From: Neptunicoccus sediminis | Lineage (GTDB): Bacteria; Pseudomonadota; Alphaproteobacteria; Rhodobacterales; Rhodobacteraceae | Assembly: GCF_001719615.1 (NCBI RefSeq) | Contig: NZ_MDVX01000013.1 | Location: forward strand, 101,278 to 165,277 | Reading direction: 5' to 3' | DNA length: 64,000 nucleotides | Shown: positions 25,922-33,983 of the stretch, in pieces | How positions within the stretch are numbered: the first letter of the stretch is position 1 | Layout: each line of letters begins with the position of its first letter | Program-made: the position numbers and the translations under genes | Notes under the pieces: generated by a model | Databases searched by the model: none | Seen by the model: only the letters and a program-made list of their open reading frames with translations | What the model was told of the DNA's origin: nothing

Positions 25922-26682
25922 GAAGAAACCTCCTGTTCGGGCGGATCGGGCCGGTTGCGAAACCCTGCCCCTTTCCACCAAAGCCGCAGCGCCTGCCAGT
26001 AAATCAGCCCGAGCACCCGCAAGGAGCCAAAGGGACGCGCCACCGCCATGCCAAGGATAGAGCGGTTGGACAGCGGCCGCCGCTTGCCGTGGAATGTGGC
26101 GATCACCCCGCTTTCCTTGCTGCGGAAATCAATCACGATACCGATATGCCGGTCTGTCACGTCAAAGCGGAAACTGTAATCACCGCTGACCGGCTGGAAC
26201 GGCGACACATGGAATATCTTGCGTGCCTTCAGACGGTCGGTTGGCAGGATCGGCGCCAGATCGGGGTGATGGCACAGATAGGAATGACGGTCCCCGTAGG
26301 TATTGTTCACCTCGGCTATCACGGCCCGCAGGGTTTCTTGTGGGTCAAACACCAGCCAGAAGCTCACCGGATTGAACACATGACCGAACACACGAGGTTG
26401 GGCCAGTAACAGGATATTCCCGCTGCACAGGGCGTCCATCCCCTGTTCGAGCATTACCCCGCGCACCCATTCCACACCCTGCCCCGCACCACGGACACCG
26501 CCGTGGTCTTTGTCGTGGATCGCGGTCAGGTTGGCACGGTTGCGCGAGAATAAAAGCGGCTTGCGGGCATCACTGGACAGATCGGACAACACATAATCCA
26601 CACGGTAGCGGAAGGCGTTTTTTACCGCCCCGTGCCGCCCGTGATAGGTGGTTGCGCAGATATGTTCAGGGGTTACGCCCAT
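25918..26682 (-). CDS. DUF1365 domain protein
   Basis: A 254-residue protein starting MGVTPEHICATTYHGRHGAVKNAFRYRV, the standard opening of DUF1365. Also seen: VFGHVFNPVSFWLVFD, AEVNNTYGDRHSYL, and FHVSPFQPVSGDYSF. Function is not established; it is nearly always encoded after a FAD amine-oxidase-like gene and often with a cyclopropane-fatty-acid-synthase-like methyltransferase, which is absent here. The start at 26682 lies inside the end of the oxidoreductase gene (10-base overlap). Confidence 0.85.
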   Translation of the reverse strand: MGVTPEHICATTYHGRHGAVKNAFRYRVDYVLSDLSSDARKPLLFSRNRANLTAIHDKDHGGVRGAGQGVEWVRGVMLEQGMDALCSGNILLLAQPRVFGHVFNPVSFWLVFDPQETLRAVIAEVNNTYGDRHSYLCHHPDLAPILPTDRLKARKIFHVSPFQPVSGDYSFRFDVTDRHIGIVIDFRSKESGVIATFHGKRRPLSNRSILGMAVARPFGSLRVLGLIYWQALRLWWKGAGFRNRPDPPEQEVSS

Positions 26683-27959
26683 TGCGGGATCAGTTTCATA
26701 TGGTCGGCCACATCGACCGCGCTGGAGTAGCCGTCTTCGTGAAAACCGTTGCGCAGATACGCCCCGCAGAACCACGTGTTGTTCAAACCTTGCAGCGATT
26801 TGATCCGGTTTTGCGCGTTGAGCGCAGCACGGTCGAACACCGGATGCATAAAGCTGGTTTCCTCGTATATCAGTTCATCGCGGATAGTGCTCGTCGGATT
26901 CAGAGAGCTCAGCAGCAGATCGTCCTGGGGAATGGATTGCAAGCGGTTCATCCAATAGGTGATGCCCACGGGATCGGAGGCGTTCTGCTGCGCAGTGGTA
27001 TAGGTCCAACTGGCCCAGCACGATTTGCGCTTTGGCATGATGGACGGATCGGCGTGCAGCACAGCACGGTTCAACTGATAGCCGATAACACCCAGCGTGG
27101 CGCGTTCCTCCGGTGTGGGGTCAGATAACATCGCCAGCGCCTGATCGGAGTGACAGGCAAACACCACACGGTCGAATTTCTCCCAAGCGCCGCCCTCAAG
27201 CCGGATTTCAACCCCGGTGGGATTGCGCCGCACCCCGACCACTTTGGCGCCGGTGCGGATTTCACAACCCTGCCGCCGCATCGCAAGTTCCAGTCTGCGA
27301 ACATATTCGACCGAGCCGCCCTCAACCGTGTACCACTGATGCTGGCCATAGATGTTCAGCAGGTTGTGGTTCTGGAAAAACCGCGTCAGCGCCTGTGCCG
27401 GAAAGGACAGCATCTGCTCCAGCGGGGTGGACCAGATCGCGCCCGAAAACGGCAGCAAATAATACTTCTGAAACCATTCCCCCATGCGCAAACGGCGCAT
27501 CAGCTCTCCGAGTGTGAGGTCAGGATCGGCAGCCATATCAACCGCTTTGGCATTGAACCGCAGGATATCCACCAGCATACCCAGAAACAGCGGATTCACG
27601 ATATTGCGCTTTTGCGCAAACAGCGCGGCAAGGTCGTTCAGCGCGTATTCGATCCGCCCGTCGTCCGCTGACACCCCAAAGCTCATGTCGCTTTTGATCA
27701 CGGGCACATCCAGCGCATCAAACAATCCGGTCAGACGGGGATAATTGGCGTAATTAAAGACGATGAATCCGGTGTCCACCGGCTGGTCGCCATTCTTGCC
27801 CGCTGTCACCGTGCGGGCATGACCGCCCAACCGCGTTTCTGTTTCCAGCAGGGTCACGTTATGGGATTTTGACAGCAGATGTGCCGCCCCCATTCCCGAC
27901 ACACCGGCACCGATAACAGCAATATTGACCGGAGCAGCAGGGGCGAATTCAAATGGCAT
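26673..27959 (-). CDS. FAD-dependent amine-oxidase-like oxidoreductase
   Basis: A 428-residue flavoprotein, first gene of the six-gene RpoE-type operon. Seen: Rossmann dinucleotide motif IAVIGAGVSGMGAAHLL with the following ETETRLGGHART, and a C-terminal FAD segment (NTWFCGAYLRNGFHEDGYSSAVDVAD). Related proteins are annotated as NAD(P)/FAD-dependent amine oxidases or desaturase-like. In Rhodobacter sphaeroides, the matching sigma-E operon is tied to singlet-oxygen response and modified fatty acids, so a lipid substrate is plausible (inference). Its promoter at 27986-28015 faces that of rpoE. Confidence 0.86.
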   Translation of the reverse strand: MPFEFAPAAPVNIAVIGAGVSGMGAAHLLSKSHNVTLLETETRLGGHARTVTAGKNGDQPVDTGFIVFNYANYPRLTGLFDALDVPVIKSDMSFGVSADDGRIEYALNDLAALFAQKRNIVNPLFLGMLVDILRFNAKAVDMAADPDLTLGELMRRLRMGEWFQKYYLLPFSGAIWSTPLEQMLSFPAQALTRFFQNHNLLNIYGQHQWYTVEGGSVEYVRRLELAMRRQGCEIRTGAKVVGVRRNPTGVEIRLEGGAWEKFDRVVFACHSDQALAMLSDPTPEERATLGVIGYQLNRAVLHADPSIMPKRKSCWASWTYTTAQQNASDPVGITYWMNRLQSIPQDDLLLSSLNPTSTIRDELIYEETSFMHPVFDRAALNAQNRIKSLQGLNNTWFCGAYLRNGFHEDGYSSAVDVADHMKLIPQWA

Positions 27960-27985
27960 TGGACTTCCTTAATGATGGTGTGCAA

Positions 27986-28015
27986 ACCATACGTAGCGCG
28001 ATTTCGTTTGGATCA
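27986..28015 (-). promoter_or_regulatory. RpoE(sigma-E)-type promoter of the FAD oxidoreductase operon
   Basis: On the minus strand: TGATCC (28015-28010), 18 bases, TATGGT (27991-27986). Spacing and -35 word equal those of the rpoE promoter 34 bases away and fit the Rhodobacter sigma-E pattern. Predicted start near 27979, about 20 bases before the ATG. Confidence 0.85.
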
Positions 28016-28048
28016 CTTTCACAACGCCCCAATTTATTTTTGCCGCAA

Positions 28049-28078
28049 TGATCCAACTGCATTTGGCGCGCGTATAGA
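28049..28078 (+). promoter_or_regulatory. RpoE(sigma-E)-type autoregulatory promoter of rpoE-chrR
   Basis: TGATCC (28049-28054), 18 bases, TATAGA (28073-28078). It matches the divergent promoter in -35 word and spacing. The expected start site (near 28085) would leave a leader of about 94 bases before the rpoE ATG. Confidence 0.86.
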
Positions 28079-28178
28079 CTTCATGTTACACGCTTTATCA
28101 TTGATGGAAAAAAACGATGCCTCTCGAAAGGATAGCACAACCGCTATTCCGCATAGGGTATCGCAGCGAAGGTTAAAG

Positions 28179-28748
28179 ATGGACCCTACTGAGCAGAAGC
28201 GCAGTCAAGGTGACGATTGGAATGCGCATATCCTGCGTGTGCGCAATCACCGTGACGAGGCCGCTTTTGCCGCGCTGTTCGGCCATTTCGCGCCACGGAT
28301 CAAAGGCTTTCTGATCAAATCGGGGGCCAGTGGAACAATGGCCGAGGAATGCGCACAGGAGACAATGATCACCCTGTGGCACAAGGCCCATCTGTTTGAT
28401 CCGTCCCGCGCCTCGGCTGCCACGTGGATTTTTACCATCGCGCGTAACAAGAAGATCGACGCTTTTCGCCGTGCGGCACGGCCCGAACCCGAGGATCTAC
28501 CTTGGGGACCGGAACCCGCACCCGAAGCAGCGGATGCGCTGGCGCTCAGTCAGGAAACCGAACATCTGGCATCAGCCTTGAATGCCTTGCCCGAGAAACA
28601 AAGAGAGATTGTGAAACGCGCATATTACGGTGATTTGACCCATTCCGAACTGGCCGAAGAAACCGGACTGCCCCTCGGTACAATCAAATCCCGCATTAGG
28701 CTGGCGCTGGACCGCCTGCGCCAGACACTGAACGAGCCTGTGAAATGA
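28179..28748 (+). CDS. rpoE: ECF sigma factor RpoE (ChrR-partnered, ECF11 type)
   Basis: A 189-residue sigma factor. Region 2 (about 25-95: AFAALFGHFAPRIKGFLIKSG, then AAATWIFTIARNKKIDAFRR for -10 recognition) and region 4 (about 130-185: ALNALPEKQREIVKRAYYGDLTHSELAEETGLPLGTIKSRI). The sequence and the adjacent chrR mark it as the sigma that directs the singlet-oxygen response in photosynthetic and related alphaproteobacteria. GAAGG sits before the ATG. The frame stays open upstream to 27879, but that would start before the mapped promoter and is rejected. ATGA overlap with chrR. Confidence 0.94.
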   Translation: MDPTEQKRSQGDDWNAHILRVRNHRDEAAFAALFGHFAPRIKGFLIKSGASGTMAEECAQETMITLWHKAHLFDPSRASAATWIFTIARNKKIDAFRRAARPEPEDLPWGPEPAPEAADALALSQETEHLASALNALPEKQREIVKRAYYGDLTHSELAEETGLPLGTIKSRIRLALDRLRQTLNEPVK

Positions 28749-29395
28749 CTGTAAAGCACCTTTTGAACGAACAACTGCTGATGGGCTATGCCGCTGGCAT
28801 CCTGCCCGAAGCCTTTGATCTTGTTGTCGCCTCCCATCTGAGCCTGTCAGACGAGAGCCGCGCCATGCTCGGCAGCTATGAGGCCGTGGGCGGTGTGGTA
28901 ATGGAGGAAACGGAGTCCGTGGAGATGACTGCGGATGCGCTTGGCTCTGTGATGGCGCGGATTAAATCCGGCAAGGCGATCCCGCAAAAGCCCACCCTGC
29001 GCCCCACTAAGCCCGGTGTATTGCCGGAACCGCTGCAGGATTATGTCGGCGGCGATGTGGAAAAGATCAAATGGCGTTCCTTGGGTGGCGGCGTGAAACA
29101 GGCGATCCTGCCGACCTCTGGCAAGGCGCAGGCGCGGTTGTTGCTGATCCCTGCAGGCGCGGCTGTGCCGGATCACGGGCATCGCGGCACTGAACTGACG
29201 CTGGTGTTGCAAGGGTCTTTTTCGGACAAAGTGGATCATTTTACCCGCGGCGACATTGAAATCGCGAATGAGGACCTGAACCACCAGCCGATCGCGGGAC
29301 CGGAAGAAGATTGCATCTGCCTTGCTGCCACCGATGCGCCGTTGCGATTTAACAGCCTGATTCCGCGCCTGCTCCAGCCGATCTTTCGTATTTAG
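28745..29395 (+). CDS. chrR: ChrR-family anti-sigma factor lacking the N-terminal zinc cysteines
   Basis: A 216-residue two-domain anti-sigma factor. The C-terminal cupin keeps its metal ligands H144, H146, E150 and H180, and the later Cys pair C190/C192, all three residues displaced from the R. sphaeroides numbering. The N-terminal anti-sigma domain is different: H31 remains, but where R. sphaeroides has C35 and C38 this protein has S35 and S38 (HLSLSDESRA), and the early His ligand aligns with Leu6. The structural zinc of that domain is therefore probably lost. Overlaps rpoE by 4 bases and converges on DUF3422 with a 4-base overlap. Identity is secure; whether it still holds RpoE is open. 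Confidence 0.92.
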   Translation: MTVKHLLNEQLLMGYAAGILPEAFDLVVASHLSLSDESRAMLGSYEAVGGVVMEETESVEMTADALGSVMARIKSGKAIPQKPTLRPTKPGVLPEPLQDYVGGDVEKIKWRSLGGGVKQAILPTSGKAQARLLLIPAGAAVPDHGHRGTELTLVLQGSFSDKVDHFTRGDIEIANEDLNHQPIAGPEEDCICLAATDAPLRFNSLIPRLLQPIFRI

Positions 29396-30708
29396 GGATC
29401 GGTCGGCGCGCTCGCTGCACGCTTTTCAGCCTGTTTGCGGATTTTGCGCACGCCCAGCCACACCAATAGCACCACCGGCAGCACCAGTCCGGCGCCCAAC
29501 CACTTTTGCGACACCCCAAGCTGGTCCGCAATCGGTGCCAGCAGTTTGGCCAGCAGGTTCACCCCGTAGTAGCTGATCGCCACCACCGACAGCCCCTCAA
29601 CCGTTTCCTGCAACCGCAATTGCAAGGCCGCGCGGGTGTCCATCTGCTTCAAAATCTGCCGGTTGCGTTCATCCGCATCAACGCTGACCCTTGTGGCCAG
29701 CAGGTCCGATGCCCGCGCAGCACGGCCCGAAATATCCGCCAGCCTGCGGGATGCGGAACGGCAGGTCCGCATGGCCGGTTCAAACCGGCGCATCATGAAT
29801 TCGGAAAACAACTGATAGCCTGCCAGCCGTTCTTCGCGCAGGACATTGACCCGTTCATGCACCAGTGCGGAATAGGCTTCAGCGGCGGTGAAGCGAAAGG
29901 CCGTATCGGCGGAAAAGTTTTCCACCCGACCGGAAATATGCAGCAAACGGTCCAGTTCATCCTGCGCATTTTCGTGGGCGTCTGTCATCTCCCGCACCAC
30001 CTGCGCCAGATCCCGGTCCAGATCGGAAAGGCGCGAAAACACATCCCGTGCAATCGGCAGGGTCAGCATGGCCATCGTCTTGTAGGTCTCGATCTCGATC
30101 AACCGCTGCACAATCCGCCCCATCCGGTTCGCGCCAGTTTCGCCCACTTGAAACACCGCAAAGCGGATGTGTTCATGGGCGTCGAGCCGGAAATCCCCCA
30201 CAATCGCCGCATCCCGCTCCAGCACAAAAGATGCTGCGACGGCTTCGGTGTGAAACCATTCGCTGCCCACTTCGGAGACCCGCGCGATCACCGCCTCTTG
30301 CGACGGGGCATGTTCGATCCGCACCAAAATTGACGACAGCAACTGCCCCGGTGCATCAGCCAGCCAACTGTCGGGGAAATAGTCAAACAAGCCGCCGTCA
30401 AAAGGCACCTCGGACACGCCTTCGGCAAACAGGGTGAAGGTACAGAATTCCGAATGCCGTTCCCATTTCAGATGCACCATGCCGAGATCGGCACTGTGGT
30501 GGGCCGCATCGGGCGCCGGGTGGGCCGCGCCGTAGCGATCAAGCAAGGTCAGCAGATGATCCCAATGGGCTTTTGACCCGTTTGTAGTCCTCTCTATCGC
30601 GATAGAGGCCGCGCGGCTTGGGGCGCGTAGCACGGGAAACGGGCGGGCGTGCAACTCATTGCTAAGGGCAACGCGGTCGGGGTGGTGGACAATGGCAGAA
30701 AGCGACAT
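29392..30708 (-). CDS. DUF3422 family membrane protein
   Basis: A 438-residue protein beginning MSLSAIVHHPDRVALSNELHARPFP, the family's hallmark. The middle is helical and coiled-coil rich (about 230-390, including VVREMTDAHENAQDELDRLLHISGRVENF); the C-terminus has two membrane segments (SVVAISYYGVNLLAKLLAPI and WLGAGLVLPVVLLVWLGVR). No enzyme motif is visible and function is unknown. Start at 30708 with CAGGA upstream; an upstream extension of 31 codons lacks family similarity. Confidence 0.83.
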   Translation of the reverse strand: MSLSAIVHHPDRVALSNELHARPFPVLRAPSRAASIAIERTTNGSKAHWDHLLTLLDRYGAAHPAPDAAHHSADLGMVHLKWERHSEFCTFTLFAEGVSEVPFDGGLFDYFPDSWLADAPGQLLSSILVRIEHAPSQEAVIARVSEVGSEWFHTEAVAASFVLERDAAIVGDFRLDAHEHIRFAVFQVGETGANRMGRIVQRLIEIETYKTMAMLTLPIARDVFSRLSDLDRDLAQVVREMTDAHENAQDELDRLLHISGRVENFSADTAFRFTAAEAYSALVHERVNVLREERLAGYQLFSEFMMRRFEPAMRTCRSASRRLADISGRAARASDLLATRVSVDADERNRQILKQMDTRAALQLRLQETVEGLSVVAISYYGVNLLAKLLAPIADQLGVSQKWLGAGLVLPVVLLVWLGVRKIRKQAEKRAASAPTDP

Positions 30709-30787
30709 GGAAATCCTGACTTCGGGAATAGCGTTTTGCCATGAAACCGCGGATCGCCGTTCGTGCAAGACGCAAACTGACGCAGCG

Positions 30788-32005
30788 TCACGGCCCGCCA
30801 TCCGTCAGAGAGGTTAACGGATCGTCCCGTTCCTGTTCTACCGGATCGAAATCAAAGGCTTCCAGCCGCCGCGCCCGTCCTCCGGCCTTGGTCGCGGAAA
30901 TCTTGATTTCCTCAATGTCCTTGCTCGCCTGACCGAAGTGTCGGTCCAGATTGCCCACTCGGGTTTCGAGCCGCTCTACATCCTTGTGCAACAAGCCCAG
31001 TTCCGCACGGATCGCCCCCGCCTGTTCCTTCATCCGCGCGTCTTTCAGCACCGCCCGCATGGTGTTGAGCGTGGCCATACAGGTGGTCGGGGACACGATC
31101 CAGACGCGGGCGGCAAACCCTTCGCGCACCACTTCGGGGAAATTCGCGTGCAATTCTGCATAAACGGCCTCGGAGGGCAAAAACAGTAACGCACCCTCGG
31201 CGGTTTCGCCTTCGATGATGTATTTCTCTGCGATGGCTTTGATATGGGCCCGCAGCGCCGTGCGCATGTTTCGCGCCGCCACCTGCGCCGTCGCAGGATT
31301 ATCCGCCGCGCGGATTGCTTCATAGGCTTCCAGCGGGAACTTGCTGTCGATCACAATCGGTCCGGGCGGTTTGGGCAGATGGATCAGGCAATCCGCCCGC
31401 TTTCCGTTGCTCAGTGTTTGCTGAAAGGAAAACGCATCCGGCGGCATCGCCTTGCGCACGATGTCATTGAGCTGGATTTCCCCGAAGGCGCCGCGTGTCT
31501 GCTTGTTGGACAGAATATCCTGCAAGGACAGCACGTCACCGGAGAGTTTTTCGATATTGGTCTGCGCTTTGTCAATCGTGGCCAGACGTTCCTGCAACTG
31601 GGTCAGAGATTTGGTGGTCTTTTCCGAATTGCCCTGAAGCGTGTCCCGCATCTGCCCCTGCAACTCTGCCATTGTCCGGGCCGAGCGCAGGGCGTTTTCG
31701 TGCAATTTTTCCTGCATCTGCTGCTGAACCTGCGCCAGCCGCGCCTCGACTGTTTGCATGGTCTGTGCTTGGGATTGGGACAGGCTATCAAGCCCGCCTT
31801 TCAGAACATGCTGGCTCTCGTTCAGGATGCGCAGCCCCTCCCCCATAGCCAGCATCTGACTGGCGAGCGGTTCTGTCGCCCGCGCCGCACGCCCTGCTGC
31901 ACGCATGGCCACAAACAGCAGGATAACAACAAGGAACAGGGCGATGCCGCCAGCCACAAGGAATAACAGCAGGGGATTACCCGTCAGACTCTGCAAATCA
32001 ATCAT
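30788..32005 (-). CDS. rmuC: DNA recombination protein RmuC
   Basis: A 405-residue protein: N-terminal membrane helix (LLLFLVAGGIALFLVVILLFVAM), a long coiled coil (about 45-170), and the RmuC domain with SNKQTRGAFGEIQLNDIVRKAMPPDAF, a PD-(D/E)XK-like core with GPIVIDSKFPLEAYE, and LFLPSEAVYAELHANFPEVV. RmuC proteins limit recombination at inverted repeats. Overlaps the mutL stop region by 4 bases, so it is coupled to mismatch repair here. Confidence 0.9.
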   Translation of the reverse strand: MIDLQSLTGNPLLLFLVAGGIALFLVVILLFVAMRAAGRAARATEPLASQMLAMGEGLRILNESQHVLKGGLDSLSQSQAQTMQTVEARLAQVQQQMQEKLHENALRSARTMAELQGQMRDTLQGNSEKTTKSLTQLQERLATIDKAQTNIEKLSGDVLSLQDILSNKQTRGAFGEIQLNDIVRKAMPPDAFSFQQTLSNGKRADCLIHLPKPPGPIVIDSKFPLEAYEAIRAADNPATAQVAARNMRTALRAHIKAIAEKYIIEGETAEGALLFLPSEAVYAELHANFPEVVREGFAARVWIVSPTTCMATLNTMRAVLKDARMKEQAGAIRAELGLLHKDVERLETRVGNLDRHFGQASKDIEEIKISATKAGGRARRLEAFDFDPVEQERDDPLTSLTDGGP

Positions 32006-33885
32006 CGCCGCCCGAAGAGTTTTTCAATGTCGGTAAGTTTCAGCTCCACATAGGTGGGCCGCCCGTGGTTGCACTGGCCGGAATGGGGCGTCGCCTCCAT
32101 CTCGCGCAGGAGGGCGTTCATTTCTTCCGCCCGCATCATCCGCCCCGACCGGATTGATCCGTGACAGGCCACACGGGAAAGGATCGCCTCTATCCGGTCC
32201 TTCACCGTTTGCGTCTGGTCCAGATCGGCCAGTTCATCGGCAATATCGCGGATCATCGCCTGCGCGTTCACCTCGCCCAGCAGGGCCGGTGTTTCGCGCA
32301 CACACACCGCATTGCCGCCGAAATCCTCAACCACCAGACCGAATTGCGCCAGTTCATCGGCTGCGGCCAGCACGCTGGCTTGGGCACCAGCCTCCAGTTC
32401 GACGATCTCGGGGATCAGCAGCGCCTGCGCCGCGACACCATTCTGCGCCATCTGCTTCTTTAGCCGTTCATAAACCAGCCGTTCGTGGGCGGCGTGTTGA
32501 TCGACAATCACAATGCCGTCCGGTGTCTGGGCAATCACATAGTTTTCATGCACCTGTGCGCGCGCCGCACCAAGCGGTTGATCCGCCGGAACAGGCGTAT
32601 CGGACACGGGTTCCATCCGCGCGGAATAGGCTGGCGCGGTTTCCGCAAATCCACCCTGCACGGGTTCCTTGGGCGCATAGTTTTGCGGCGGGGCGTAGCT
32701 TTGCGGCGTGGCCTGCGGGATGAAACCACCGCGCGGTTGCATCTGGTAGACCGGCGCTTCAGCGCGGTTTTCGGGACGAAACGCGCCCAGCGTTGCATCC
32801 GCCACAGTGGTGGACGCCCGATGCCCTGCCTCTGCCAGCCCGTGACGCAGGGCGCTGACAATCAGACCTCGGGCCAGACCGGGGTCGCGAAAGCGCACTT
32901 CGGATTTGGCAGGATGCACGTTCACGTCCACTAGCGTCGGATCACACTCCAGAAACAGCGCCAGTGCGGGATGGCGTTCGCGATGCAGGAAGTCGGAATA
33001 GGCGCCACGGATCGCGCCATAAAACACCTTATCGCGCACGGGGCGTCCGTTCACGAACATATACTGCGCCGTGGCAGAGCCGCGCGAATAGGTCGGCAGA
33101 CTGGCAAATCCGGTAATGGCGATGCCTTCCCGTTCCGCGTCGATCCGCAGCGCATTGGCCGCGAAATCAGAGCCGAGAATCTTGGCCAGCCGCGCGTGCA
33201 GCGCGTCAAACAGATCACCGCTCTGGGCTTCGGCCTGAAACACCACGCGGCCTTCCCCACCACCGGAAACATCGCGCAGAGTAAAACCCACCAGCGGTTC
33301 GGCCATAGCCAGCCGCTTGATCACATCAATGATTGCGCCACTTTCGGCGCGGTCTGTGCGTAGGAATTTCAACCGCGCAGGTGTGGCGTGGAACAGGTCA
33401 CGTAATTCCACCACAGTCCCCCGCGACAGGGCCGCCGGACGCACGGCAGACATATCCCCGCCATGCACCGTGATCTGCGCCGCAGACTCCGCGCCGTCAG
33501 CCCGCGAGGTGATCGACAACCGCCCCACCGCGCCAAGCGATGGCAGCGCTTCGCCACGAAAGCCGAAGGTGTGGATGTTCAACAGGTCCGAACCGTCGAT
33601 TTTCGAAGTGGCATGACGGGACAGCGCCAGCGGCAACTGGTCCTCGGGAATGCCATGACCGTCGTCGCTGACCCGCAGCAAAGTCTTGCCGCCATCGCCG
33701 TAGGCAACTTCGATCCGGCGGGCGTTCGCATCAATTGCATTCTCCACCAGCTCTTTCACCGCACTTGCAGGCCGTTCGACCACCTCACCGGCGGCAATAC
33801 GGTTAGCGGCGGCGTCATCCAACTGGCGGATGGGACGGCGGATCGGGGCTGTTTCAGCCTGTATTTTGGGGTCAGCTACACTCAT
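32002..33885 (-). CDS. mutL: DNA mismatch repair protein MutL with endonuclease motif
   Basis: A 627-residue MutL. N-terminal GHKL ATPase: NRIAAGEVVERPASAVKELVENAIDA, DDGHGI and TFGFRGEALPS. A proline/glutamine-rich linker (about 345-430) joins the dimerisation domain, which has DQHAAHERLVYE, fitting the DQHA(x2)E(x4)E endonuclease motif, and the CNHGRPT zinc-site segment. Such MutL nicks DNA itself, as expected in bacteria without MutH. Start taken at 33885 (MSVADPK); the frame extends 12 codons upstream with a GTG. Confidence 0.93.
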   Translation of the reverse strand: MSVADPKIQAETAPIRRPIRQLDDAAANRIAAGEVVERPASAVKELVENAIDANARRIEVAYGDGGKTLLRVSDDGHGIPEDQLPLALSRHATSKIDGSDLLNIHTFGFRGEALPSLGAVGRLSITSRADGAESAAQITVHGGDMSAVRPAALSRGTVVELRDLFHATPARLKFLRTDRAESGAIIDVIKRLAMAEPLVGFTLRDVSGGGEGRVVFQAEAQSGDLFDALHARLAKILGSDFAANALRIDAEREGIAITGFASLPTYSRGSATAQYMFVNGRPVRDKVFYGAIRGAYSDFLHRERHPALALFLECDPTLVDVNVHPAKSEVRFRDPGLARGLIVSALRHGLAEAGHRASTTVADATLGAFRPENRAEAPVYQMQPRGGFIPQATPQSYAPPQNYAPKEPVQGGFAETAPAYSARMEPVSDTPVPADQPLGAARAQVHENYVIAQTPDGIVIVDQHAAHERLVYERLKKQMAQNGVAAQALLIPEIVELEAGAQASVLAAADELAQFGLVVEDFGGNAVCVRETPALLGEVNAQAMIRDIADELADLDQTQTVKDRIEAILSRVACHGSIRSGRMMRAEEMNALLREMEATPHSGQCNHGRPTYVELKLTDIEKLFGRR

Positions 33886-33983
33886 ACCACTACAAATAGC
33901 AGCAATCCCCGCGATTCGCACACGGGGATTTGGTTAAAAAGGCGGGTGATTTTGCGGTCCGGCGCCCAAGCGCCGAGACCGTT

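Noticed and set aside
27879..28178. N-terminal extension of RpoE
   Set aside because: It begins upstream of the predicted sigma-E promoter and has no sigma-factor similarity.
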